A stretch of 64,000 nucleotides of DNA from Diphasiastrum complanatum (taxonomy: Eukaryota > Streptophyta > Lycopodiopsida > Lycopodiales > Lycopodiaceae): positions 10,649,153-10,713,152 of the forward strand of contig CM055094.1 in NCBI GenBank assembly GCA_029204225.1, written 5' to 3'. The notes beneath the pieces were generated by a model that had not been told where the DNA came from, ran no database searches, and saw only the letters and a list, made by a program, of their open reading frames with translations. The position numbers and the translations under genes are program-made. Shown here one piece after another: positions 1 through 11,000 of the stretch (position 1 is the first letter of the stretch; every line of letters begins with the position of its first letter).

Positions 1-1932
1 AGTGGGAAAGATGGTATAGTGAGGATACCTCCTGATAATGATCCATTCATTGACTTTCCAAGTGATGAACATGAGGATACATCTCAAGATACTACTACTC
101 AATCTCTAGAGATAGGTCGGAGAGGTAGAGACAAACCTTTTGGTGCAAGAAGGATTGAAGTTGCAAGTGACAAACGCAAGGAGAAGGATGTACTGTGGGA
201 TACATTTTCACCAGGATGCCGATCACCTGACAAGAAGCTCCCTAAGTGGTTTGAGAGATTGTTGGAGAGCCGTGACATGGATGACTTTCCAGGGTCATCT
301 AGCCAAGGAGAGCTACGAAGATCAACAAGAGAGAAGACACAACCTGAAAGGTATGAAGCAAATTATGCTCTCTTATCTAGCATTATATAAAGCAAAGAAC
401 CTTCGACTTATGGTGAAGCGAAGGGTGATGACATTTGGTTCAAGGCCATGGGAGAGGAGATGGAATCAAATTGCTAAGCATAGCACATGGGACTTAGTAG
501 AACCACCAGTTGGCAAGAAACCCATTGGTTGCAAATGGGTATACAGGACTAAGTACTATGCAGATGGAAGTATAGCAAAGCACAAGGCAAGATTGGTGAT
601 CAAAGGGTATGCACAAAGTAAAGGCATCGACTATGAGGAGACCTTTGCTCGAGTATGTAAGTGGAATACTCTACGTCTACTTGTTGCTCTAGCTTCACAT
701 TTTGGTTGGCCTTTGCATCAGATGGATGTGAAATCTACTTTTCTAAATGGTGAGTTAGAAGAAGAGGTGTTCATGGATCAACCTGAAGGCCTTGTGGCGA
801 AAGCACAGGAGAATAAAGTATGTCGCTTGAAGAAAGCACTTTATGGTCTTAAACAGGCACCACGTGTGTGTGGTATAGCAGGATTGATGCCTACTATCAT
901 ACAAAGGAGATGGTGAGAACACATTCGGATCCAAATCTATATGTCCTATGCTTTGATGGTATGGTTGCTTTAATTGCTCTTTATGTTGATGACTTAATTA
1001 TTACGGAAAATAATCAAGAGATGATAGACATGATCAAGAAAGACCTCATGGAACAATTCGAGATGACAGATCTCAGCCCGATGCATTATTGCCTTGGAGT
1101 AGAGGTGTGGCAAAAAGGACACGAAGTGGGTTTAACACAGGTGAAGTATGTCAAAGAGTTGCTACACATGTTTAGATTGCAGAATTGCAAACCAGTGAAT
1201 ACTCCTATTGAACCAAGTAAAAAGCTTTCTAAGCTTGATGAGTCATAGTCATTTGATGCTATGCTGTATAGGCAGTTAGTAGGGAGCTTGATCTACCTTA
1301 CCACAACTAGACCAGATATATGTTATGATGTTGATATTGTAAGTCAGTTTATGGCAGCATCTACAGAAACGCATTGGAAGGCAGCTAAGCGCATTCTCCG
1401 TTATGTAAAAGGCACTTCAAATTATGGCTTGATTTACAGGAAGCATGAGGGTTTACTTGAGTTGTGTGGCTATGTGGATGCAGATTCGGGAGGTGACTAT
1501 GATGATCATAGATCCACCACAGGGTATGTATTCCAGTTTTGTAGCAGTTGCTTTTCCTGGTCTAGTAAGAAGCAAAGTACAATTGCTCTATCCACCACAT
1601 AAGCAGAGTGTAAGGCAATGTGTAGTGCAGCACATGAAGCTATATGGTTGAGACAAATCTTGGAAGAAGTTGGCATGAAGCAGAAAAATCCCACAACTTT
1701 ACATAGCGACAGTCAGAGTGGCATTCAGCTAGCAAAGAGTCCATTGTTCCATGCGAGAACCAAACACATTGAGATTCAGTATCACTTTATACGTGAGAGG
1801 CTGTTGAGTCATGAAATTCATGTTGTTCATTGTAGTACGGAAGAACAACTAGTTGATATTTTCACTAAGCCACTTGTTGGAGAAAAGTTTGATAAGTTTA
1901 GATCAAAGCTTTCTATACTTAAAGTTTGTTGA
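1..1932 (+). pseudogene. Ty1-copia pol, 3' part (RT and RNase H), decayed
   Basis: The 3' half of a copia polyprotein; the element starts outside the window. Bases 1-390 encode the linker before RT. The RT begins around 430 with a WDLVEPP-type start, then KARLVIKGYAQ, QMDVKSTFLNG and ALYGLKQAPR (to about 870). The catalytic YVDDLI lies at about 982-1000. The RT tail and RNase H follow, with [17 protein letters not shown] near 1267 and the end near 1932. It is broken by frameshifts (near 420 and 870), a TAG at 1246 and a TAA at 1600. The family is clear from the copia-type YVDD box and RNase H. It cannot make a full polyprotein. Confidence 0.93.
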
Positions 1933-1986
1933 CTTTAAAGATATGTATATGATTGTATAAAAAGTAGACTCTACTTTAAGGGAGAG

Positions 1987-2260
1987 AGTTAGAATTAAAG
2001 TAGAATCACTGTGCTACTGTATTGTGGGTCCTATCAGTTGATAAGGATCAGTTAGCCTCGCCACGAGGCAAGTCGACGGGACACACGTCCCGCCAACGGC
2101 AACCTGGGTCATGCATGGGTTGCCTGAGTGAACAACTATATGTACAGTGTAATTTCATTTTGAGAAATACAGTTGCTATGTGAGCTTGCTGTGGAGAGTG
2201 TTTTCTGTCCGTGTTACTGTGTAGCATGATCTGTGTTCCTGTTCGAAGCAAATTCTAAGT
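1987..2260 (+). repeat. 3' LTR of the copia element
   Basis: A purine-rich tract (1978-1986, ending gggagag) follows the pol stop by about 45 bases, as expected for a polypurine tract. The next 274 bp are bounded by the inverted repeat TTAGAATT (1989-1996) and AATTCTAA (2251-2258). The outer dinucleotides read AG...GT rather than TG...CA. The partner 5' LTR lies outside the window. Confidence 0.7.
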
Positions 2261-3339
2261 AAATGCTCATCTTTTTTCGACATATTTCAAATGAGAGTAT
2301 CATGTTATACTACAAAGGCATTGCCATAATAGTGATTTTTTGTTGAAAGCATACATCTACAAATTTTTTAAAATCTCAATGTCTTGGAACTATCGTAATG
2401 ATTAATTATTTAGTCTATTGTCACAAACTTTCACTCAAATTGTGGATGTGGATAGATGTATGACAAGATCCAAAGACGTGTTAGATGATTTTGTAAATGC
2501 AAATTGATTTTCTTAAAGCTGATGATAGTAGCTCTTGCTGTTTCTTCTTCTTCTTCTTTTGTATCAATCAAATACAATAGCGATTCTAACTAGTATTTGA
2601 TTAATCATTACACATTCATATCGATTTATGATTATAGTTTGATGTCAATATTAAAACATACATGTTCAATATTTAGAGTATTCACATCAGAGTATTCACA
2701 TTCACTATTGTATTCACACTCAATACTTTGGAGGATTCAAGATAAGTGTGACACAATCTTCAAGAGTTCATAATATTTTGTCATAATCACACAAAAAATG
2801 GACAAAAACATGCCTATTAGTATAAGTGATCCAAATAAATCTAGTTTTTCTATAAAATGGAGGTCTCAAATCTTTTTGTAAGAAGCAAGTTAAAGAGATG
2901 TCTATTTTTAGTAGACAATTATGTTAAACAATACTTAATACTTTTCCAATTTGTGTAAAAACTGCACTTACTCTTCTCGTCTCCTTGGATTCTATCAAGT
3001 AGACATGAAGTGAGAGAAAAGAAAATGATATGAATTACAAGATAAAAAGCCATTCACAATTTTGAACAAGATAGGAAACACATGTACAACATCCAAACCA
3101 AGTATAGAAATTCCCATTTTCATGGGATGTTCCATCAATCACCCAGATGCTTGGCCCATATCCACTTTATATCGTACTTCCATATCTTCGCAACAATTCT
3201 TTGAAATAGGTGTGCTCATCAAACACACAAATGCACGCACACATTTCCACAAATCAATGATTTCGGAATTTCTTTTTCTTCTTGAGACATAAATATGTTA
3301 AGGTAGGGATATGGCATAGTTGCAACAAAACGTGATGCG
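2261..3339. other. AT-rich intergenic DNA, no gene seen
   Basis: No coding run with codon character and no recognisable element. ORFs are short and chance-like. A (TTC)n stretch sits near 2545. Two near-copies of 'agtattcaca' lie at 2680-2705. Confidence 0.6.
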
Positions 3340-3750
3340 ATGGGTCTGCGATTCGCGAATCGCGATTATGAGAATTGCAATTCTGAACCCATAATCGTGA
3401 TTTTATTTTTTTTCGGCGCCCTCTGAAGCAAAAAGCGAGGTACAATTGCCCTCATGGTTCTCTGTCTCTATCCCACTGGAACCATCTATGATCGTAACGA
3501 ACAGGCTAGAGGTTAGTTTTGAATTTTTATCCTTGACAAAACCCAACATGGATAATGCACCTAAACTAGACTATCCTGCACCCGAAACAGTTCGCAAACT
3601 ACGCACAATAATAATGCTCTTAATCAGAGCTTTCATCTGATACCCATATTGCCCAATTTTAAAAAAAAAATGATTCTAAATGATTCTGGTTTTTTTCCAA
3701 ATCACAATTTTGACCGCGATTCTAAATCACGATTCTGAATCGTAGTGCAT
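3340..3750. repeat. candidate MITE with imperfect terminal inverted repeats
   Basis: The left end (3349-3370) carries the palindrome gattcgcgaatc followed by gcgattatgag. The right end (about 3707-3745) carries gcgattctaaatcacgattctgaatcg. The reverse complement of the right end matches the left end over about 25-30 bases with several mismatches. The interior has no coding potential. This structure suits a small non-autonomous DNA transposon. No clean target duplication was found, so the boundaries are approximate. Confidence 0.4.
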
Positions 3751-5460
3751 CTACGAGATATGGACAACTAATATTTAAGTGTGTAATTTCACAATTATAT
3801 TAGTAAAATGTTGTAAATCATGCTCATTATCATCATAAAATCGTTAAAGCAATAGTTGTGAACTTATAGAGAGCATGTACACATTATGCTCTCAATGCAA
3901 GTCGCAATTGAAAGAATTTAGATGTACAATCTAATCAAGAATGTCAATCGACACATAAAATGCTATCAAACAATGCAAAACCATTACCTAATAGCTACCC
4001 AATACAAGATTAAGGACCAAAACTATAGGCACAAGCTTGTGGGGCTAGAGATCAATTTAATGCAAGGATGAATGATCTTTACTTCTCTTCAACCAAAGTG
4101 TTAATTTGAAATAAGATAGGCATGTATTTGTCACTTTAGTTGATCATACAAGCTTGTCACTATTTTGTTGCCCACTCAAAAAGATTCTCCATGGAAGATC
4201 AAATGATGTCACTTTCCAATAGAAGCCTATGCAAGATTTCTTGTGTTGCTATATGTGCTAATAAGATTTCATGAATTTTATAATCTCACAATGTAGAAAC
4301 TTGTGCAATTTGGTAGGAATTATTTGTTATTTGGTTTCTTTCTAGCTTGGAGTGTGATTCTATGTACCAGCTCTTGAGAAAGTTGTTTTGGCCATCAATC
4401 AAACATAGTTGCTAGTCATCACAGATTCAACATACATGTTTGTTTCTCTTTGCAAAGGGAACAAATTTTGTAAAATTTCTTTAAAATTTGAGTCTTCATG
4501 CATCCATCACTCTCGTTCTGGTAGGTTCGCAGGCAAGTTCAGAAACCAAGTAATCATCAAGTAATGAATTTGTGTAAATGTTCCACATTTGGTGGATCAT
4601 TGATTTTTCTCGAAAAGAATGTACGAAAAATAGCCTAACATACACAGCCTTACCTAGAGTATAAGATATACCTCACCTCACCACTCAAAATCAATGCTTC
4701 AAATCTGAGACTTACATAAGCACTAAATTGAATGCATATGAGCACACACAAAACGACAACTCGAAATTCCTATCATGAACACTTACAAAGACAACTCACC
4801 TTTTTATTCAATCTTTAAACACAATATCACTATAAAAACATGAGCTTGATATTTTTGTAGATTACCGTACTTTGTTTGCAAGGAACTCTAAACCACAATT
4901 TTGCAACCTTCAAGAAAGAATTCCATGCAAATCAAAATGACTTTTTTGGGGACAACGATACATTACCAGGCACTAAACAAATACATTACACACAATGTAG
5001 AAGATAAGCATCCTTCTATACAAACATACCACCAACAAACATCTAGGAGACTTCAACATTGACATGCTCTCTTTAGACAATCTTACAAACCGTCTCACAA
5101 TACTCATGAATCAGCATAATCTCAGACAAACAATCACAACAAACTCAACATTAAATGGAAGCCAACTAGACTCTTTCTAAATAATTTTTTACAACTAAAG
5201 ATGTTTTCATGAAATAACTTAGTGCTATTGGATCAACCATTCTCCATTACAGTACTTACATGCACCATGACTAAGATCCATTCCAAAACACCAAATAAAG
5301 CAAAACAATTTTTCAATGGCCGTAATACCAAGTGCTTCGATTTTCTTTGTATTTTGGAGGCACCTCCAAAAGCACAACGTTCATAAAAATTTAGGGCCAA
5401 AATTTATTGTGAGCATTTTTGTCATAATTTTCAAGTGGACATAGTTACGATGATATGCGT
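3751..5460. other. AT-rich intergenic DNA, no gene seen
   Basis: Low-complexity AT-rich sequence with only short chance ORFs. No RNA gene, LTR or coding homology recognised. Confidence 0.6.
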
Positions 5461-5560
5461 ATGTAGACAACCAATGACGGGCTACCACATAGCAGCATGC
5501 ACATTCCTCGCAGAATGTGCATGTTGGTATGTGATAGCTTGTCATTGTGGCTGTCTACAT
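5461..5560. repeat. 100-bp hairpin (imperfect inverted repeat)
   Basis: The left arm 5461-5506 pairs with the right arm 5513-5560 across a 6-base loop. The arms begin and end ATGTAGACA / TGTCTACAT and meet at GCACATTC / GAATGTGC, with a few mismatches and small bulges between. It resembles a foldback MITE or a miRNA-like precursor. An A-rich stretch follows on this strand (about 5580-5790). Confidence 0.75.
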
Positions 5561-6157
5561 GCCATCAAAAAATAGTATTGAATTTTTTTTGTAGAAAATG
5601 CAAAGATTAAAAAAATCTGAAAAGAAAAAAAAGACACGGAACAAAAACCTGCAAAAGAAGTTGCTATAAAAAACTTAAAAAAGAAAATTTGACAAGAAAA
5701 ACACAGATAGAACATCGCAAAAAAAATAAAATCGACAAAAAACGTAAAACAAAAACCATTAAAAAAACTCGATTAAAAAAAAATCTCCGCACTTGGCATT
5801 CCACAACAGGGGAAGGACCTCTCCCCCTCTAGCCTTTTGCTTGCTTCGACACCCTTGGGCATGTGCCCTCCCGAATCCAAGGGTGGGGGCCTTCCCCCGA
5901 CTCTAAAATCAATTTTTGCTTTTTCATGAAAAAAAAGGAGGTGTCTCATAGACGGTAATTTTTGCGCGCCATTTTTTTTTCCAAAATTTTTGACATGCAT
6001 ATTCCGAGATGCGGAAGGTGGATGTAACCAAAATTTACCGACCTTTGCGCAAAAGGTGCATGTAAAAAAAAATCTATAGAAAAAGTTTCAGGTCGCAGAG
6101 GTCATTTCCTTGGCCATTCCAGCCTGGAAAGGACCTTCCGCCTTCAGCCAAAGGCCC
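5561..6157. other. A-rich tract followed by short GC-rich repeats
   Basis: 5580-5790 is strongly A-rich. 5850-5890 contains a small hairpin (cacccttgg ... ccaagggtg). The segments around 5795-5830 and 6105-6150 share a diverged 'ggcattcca...ggaaggacct' motif, as if from one repeat family. 6135-6157 is complementary to the loop of the larger inverted repeat that follows. No coding sequence. Confidence 0.5.
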
Positions 6158-6398
6158 TTGCCAGTTATATATGTTGTATATAAAGACCACTAGTTGCTTA
6201 ACATGTATGCAAAAAGAAAAAGAGCTGGTTTATGGGGGGAAGGTCAACCTCCAAGGCCGTTTCGCCTGGGAAGGGCCTTTGGCTGAAGGCGAAACGGCCT
6301 TGGAGGTTGACCTTCCCCCCATAAACCAACTCTTTTTTCTTTTTGCATACATGTTAAGCAACTAGTGGTTTTTATATACGACATATATAACTTGGCAA
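6158..6398. repeat. near-perfect inverted repeat, about 110-bp arms, 19-bp loop
   Basis: The left arm (6158-6267) and right arm (6287-6398) are reverse complements except for about five substitutions or single-base indels. The loop (6268-6286) is complementary to the flanking segment 6135-6156, so a longer alternative fold exists. A short ORF through the stem (6171-6365) is a by-product of the palindrome. It is a recent foldback insertion or inverted duplication about 1.4 kb upstream of the kinase start. Confidence 0.9.
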
Positions 6399-7759
6399 TG
6401 CCATTTACGAGCTAATCTCCGTAGATGTCAAGACACAGTGGTCAAGATTTGAGACTCCACCTTTATGGTGGCAGTCAAGGAGACCAGGCTCCGGCTTTTA
6501 TTAGGCAAAGCCCTTGCTTGTGGCTTGCCATTCTATCCCTTGTTTTTTTATGTTCCTTCGTTTGACTCTAGTACAGGGCTGTCGTTGGCCTTACGGCAGC
6601 AATGTAGTGCCCATTCCTTGTCATTTTAGTAGCCCGCCACCCTCTCATATCTCTCCACTTATTTTTGTTTTATAATACAAAAAAAAATTATTATTAAGTG
6701 AAGAAGCGAAGTATGCTGAACTGTGGCGGGCTAAGATATTTGACTCGTTTCGCCATCGCCATCTCCATCGATTTAAAGGTAGGCGAGGGCAGATCGATCG
6801 ATACGAGTGAAGCTCCCATCCGATCCTCGTCTCGGTCTCGTCTCTCTGGCTACGATCCTACCCGGTTTTTCAAGGGATTATCGATCTGTGCCATGCCAAT
6901 TATCACCAATCTGTTAAAGCCAAAACGTTGAGATATAATGCTTGTTGGTTTCCGAGGGAAGATCATTGAGGTATAATGCATCTTGGTTTCTTTATTGAAA
7001 TGCATTTTGGTTTCATTGAGTTATAATGGCACTTTTCAACATGAATATCAAACTTATTGACGAATGAAGAGTACGTTTCGAAGCTTATTTGACGATGCAC
7101 TTGATTTGCTTAATTATTAAACTGAAAGGATGAAGAGATACATTTAGACGATTATTTGATGATCCTTTGCATAGATGAAGTTAAAGGATGAAGATATACG
7201 TTCCGATAGGTATTGAACGATCTTTTGCATATTAAACTCAAAGGATCAATATATACGTTTCGATGATTATTTGACCATATTTTTGCACTGTATTCATTGA
7301 ACCTCCGAAGCTGATGTATACCATTTCGAATTCATAGCCTTCTGTTTGGCTGCTGGCTTCTTGCTGATTCGACCGGGTCGAATCCTCGCAGCTGCTTCAG
7401 AAAGTGAAACTCCGTAAGTTTTACTTAACTAGACCTATCTGCAATGGACTTAGTGCAATATTACATGAGAATGATACTGCTGAGGAGTAAGTCAGACATA
7501 AGAGGTTTTTATCGTCAAAAGCTTCTAGGATTTGAACAACTATTGTGATTTCAGTTAGTGACGGCTTGAATCTAACTAACTTGCTGATATCAGACTGTCC
7601 CTTGCAAAGTCTTCACTTACGTTATTATACATGTTCGAGTAGTTACATTATCCAACTTGTAATTGGCAAGAGCGTTATTCATTGATTTTGACTTTATCTT
7701 GTAAACATCAAACACGAAACAGAGCCTTCTAACTTCATTTGTGCCGATAATCGAAAAAG
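6399..7759 (+). promoter_or_regulatory. 5' flank and probable 5' leader of the kinase gene
   Basis: A TATA-like TATAATA lies at about 6670. A GC-richer segment follows (6720-6870, several CGATC/TCGTC motifs), typical of a transcription start region. An in-frame TAA at 7748-7750 sits just before the ATG at 7760. A consensus donor GTAAGT at about 7412 and an acceptor TTTCAG ending at 7554 could define a 5' UTR intron. The start site and this intron are inferred. Confidence 0.35.
7062..7290 (+). repeat. degenerate tandem repeat, four units of 57-62 bp
   Basis: Units start near 7062, 7124, 7183 and 7240. Each carries a version of 'aaggatgaagatatacgttt' then 'gattatttgacgat' and 'tttgcat'. The copies have diverged. 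Position: promoter or 5' leader of the kinase gene. Confidence 0.6.
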
Positions 7760-8029
7760 ATGGGCAATACTGCTGGGAAGAAAGTCGCTGGCCAGAACTG
7801 CAAAGAGGGGAAGGAGCCGAAGGCGAAACTTGGATGCTTGCCACCTGCATGTCATAACCATAATAAAATTCCTTTAGGAAGACGGACGAACTTCGGATAT
7901 AGCAGGGAATTCAAAAAGAAATACAAAGTAGGAAAGCTGCTTGGCCATGGACAATTTGGCTACACGTATGCTGCAGACGAAGTTGCATCGGGTGAGAAGG
8001 TTGCTGTAAAAGTAATCGAAAAGAAACAG
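7760..8029 (+). CDS. CPK: kinase gene exon 1 (residues 1-90)
   Basis: Encodes the variable N-terminus (Lys-rich, Gly2), the [11 protein letters not shown] lead-in typical of the CPK16/18/28 group, the glycine loop GHGQFG and the ATP-anchoring Lys84 in VAVK. Donor CAG|GTGACA, phase 0. Confidence 0.93.
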
Positions 8030-11000
8030 GTGACAAACCGGCAAAAATCTCGGCTTTAAAATCTGATAATATCGTAGTGAGCAAAGAATTTAAGGTGTTT
8101 CAGCAAGCTATTTCTTTCCCGCCGGTCTTTTCAGGCAAAGGATTTCATTTCTTCAAATTTCCGAAGTCTTGTTCTTCATGCGCTATCTAGCCTCTAATCT
8201 GGTTGCGGCATGATGTTGTGTAGATGCTGCTGCCAATTTCCATTGAGGATGTAAGACGGGAAGTCAATATTTTGAAGCTTCTATCTGGACATGAGAACGT
8301 TGTCCATTTCCACGAAGAGTTTGAGGATGACCACTACGTCTACATCGTGATGGAGTACCAAATTTTCCTTTAACAGCTCCTTTTCTGTTCCTTCTTGAGG
8401 GCATACAGTGCTTTTTCGCTTACATGAAATTATTAAGCTTTTATGAATGTAGCATCGTTTAAAGCTGCCTTCTAAGTCTAGTTGAGCGTTTCCTTCTTTT
8501 GGAATAAATCTGATTAATTATTCTTGTTAGACGCCTAAACTGAATAGCCTGCATGTTCCTGTCCCAGTCTATCATTCTCAACGAGCTCTAGGGTATCCGA
8601 TTTAGTAATATCATGTACCAAATATGCGCAAACAACAACTGGGAGATCGGAGATGTCAGTGTGTTTTCCTCAGTCTGTCAAAAATACATTTTCCCTTGTA
8701 AGCCCTCTGTTTCTTGCCAGGCAGGGGCTCACTGCTCACTAAAAATCATTTTTTAACCTACTTAAAACCTACTGCTCACTAAAAATCATTTTTTAACCTA
8801 CTTAAAACCTACTTACTTAAAATTTGTAGGTTTGTTTCAAAGTTGGGCTAAATAGAACCTATTGGTCTTAGTTTTACACCGGTCGCTAAAGGACCCGGGG
8901 GCTGCTGAAGGCTGTAAGCTGCATTGAGACCCCCCTTAGTTGTAGCTTGTATGCCTAATGCCCTTTTTCAGCAAATTAAAACCTACAATTTTTTTTACAA
9001 GAGTTTAAAAAAGTATCAGCCCTTTAGATTAGTAGGCTTTAAGAACCTACAACTATAAATTTAATAGGTGAATATATAGTTTTAAAAATGAGCTCGTAAG
9101 GCTTTGTAGGTTTTTCGCGAGCACTGCAGGGGCTATACATCTGTAAGTTAGCTGGGGGAGGGCAGCCCAGCTTGCAGTTAGTGCTATTAGTGCCGAAGGC
9201 TCGGTAACATCTGAACAAAAATTGGTTATACTTAAGCGTGGTCTGTTTTTTTTTGTTTTTTTATTTTTTTTGGCCTCGGACATCGCCTGTGTGGCAGGGT
9301 TTCAACAATCTCACACCAGGAACCCTCTATCACCACACATACAGGTGGATTAAGCATGGTTTGTTGCCCACGTGCTGTTAACCATTATAGTGACAGCTAA
9401 CAATAATGAATTGGTATGTTGGTACCTCATTACCTAGGCTAAGTTATCCTCTTTTGGTCTACTTTTGATGTTTTGCATGTGATGCTTGTACTTCATGCGT
9501 CCGTGATCCATTTCAACATCCATTTCAAAGTGAGAAGCTGAATGCAGGGTGTTGAATATGTGAAGTGTGGTACTTGACTCCTGCTTTGATGTCCAGAAAG
9601 AGGCAACAACAAACTGCTATGAGGTGCCTCAAGAGCAATGACGCGTAGCATTAACTTTAACCATGCTGTTGCAAGAGCACCCGAAAATACTGTACTCAAC
9701 CAGATTTGATTGTGCTGTTTTAGTCCAGTTAAAGAAGATAAAAAAAGACTCTATTCAATTAGTGCTAACAGCGGTCACTTAGTTAACTGCAGGTGGAGAA
9801 TCACACTCACTCAATTAGCGTTAGTTGGCAATAGATGAGTGTTGTTAACCACAAGTGGGCAGGCATCTAATTTGTCTTGTGTTTTTGCATCCATTTGCTA
9901 TACTTATTGTTTAACTTTGGCTTGTATGTTGGCATCGCAATGTAGTCCTTATCGCTGCCTATATGTGTTTGGTTGATTCATTTCATCATAACCATTACTT
10001 CATAACCTGAAATGTTCTCAGGTTTCGGTTGAAGTTGAAACAATTTGACATAGATAACTATGCTATTATAAAGGGGTTGATATCCAACCACTATATTGTA
10101 TTGATCCATAGTAGTACTCATAGCCTGTTTTATCTTTCGTAAGGAAAAAGACACTGCTCTTAAAAAAGAAAAATAATTTCTATGATGGAACTGATGATAT
10201 TTTCAAGTCAACCTGGAAGAGTTTAAGATGGTCTGCTGTAAAAGCTTCTCAGCAGTCCAAGCTCTCTTCCAAAACAGCTTTCACATTGTCTTCATTGTGT
10301 TATTTGCTCTGAAACTACTTGAGCTTCTTTCGAGCTGTATTGAGTGTTGTTGATTGTCTAGTAATGAAGGCAAGCTTTTGAGTAGATTCAAATATTTCAT
10401 GTTGACCTGTTATAATTATCTTCCTCTTATGTTCAGGTTATGCGAAGGAGGAGAACTCCTTGAAAGAATTCTTGCTAGGTAGGTTTTTTGTGTCAGTTCT
10501 GTGATGTTAATCAAACTCAAACCGTTGACAACCACGTACTTTTTATTTTATTTGGCTTTAAGTGGTACAAATAGATGCTTGATCGAAAGCAAGTTGTCTG
10601 TACTTTTGTGAATCAAATTCTCGTCTTTGTCCAGAAGTTTGCGAGAAAGCTGCTGTGCTCTATATTATGATTAGAAAACTTGAAGAAATTGATAGTTAAG
10701 AAGCCAGTTACCTGAGTTGAAAGAACTGTGGATGAGTTCTGATTTCTTCCACTACACTCTTCAGGAAACATAGAACTTACAGTGAGAAAGATGCATCAAA
10801 AATCATCAGGCAAATGCTGAATGTTGTTGCTCGCTGTCACCTGAATGGTGTGGTTCATCGTGATCTGAAGCTGGAGGTAGAAATTAACCTTTCTTGCTCG
10901 ATATGCATTACAACAGGGTCTTCATATGAGATGTAATGGTCTTTACATGAAAATCAATAGAATTGAATTTTACTTTAATAGATTTAGTATCTGAGTTCAT

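Noticed and set aside
6171-6365. 64-codon ORF in the inverted repeat
   Set aside because: It reads through both arms of a palindrome and has no codon or motif support.
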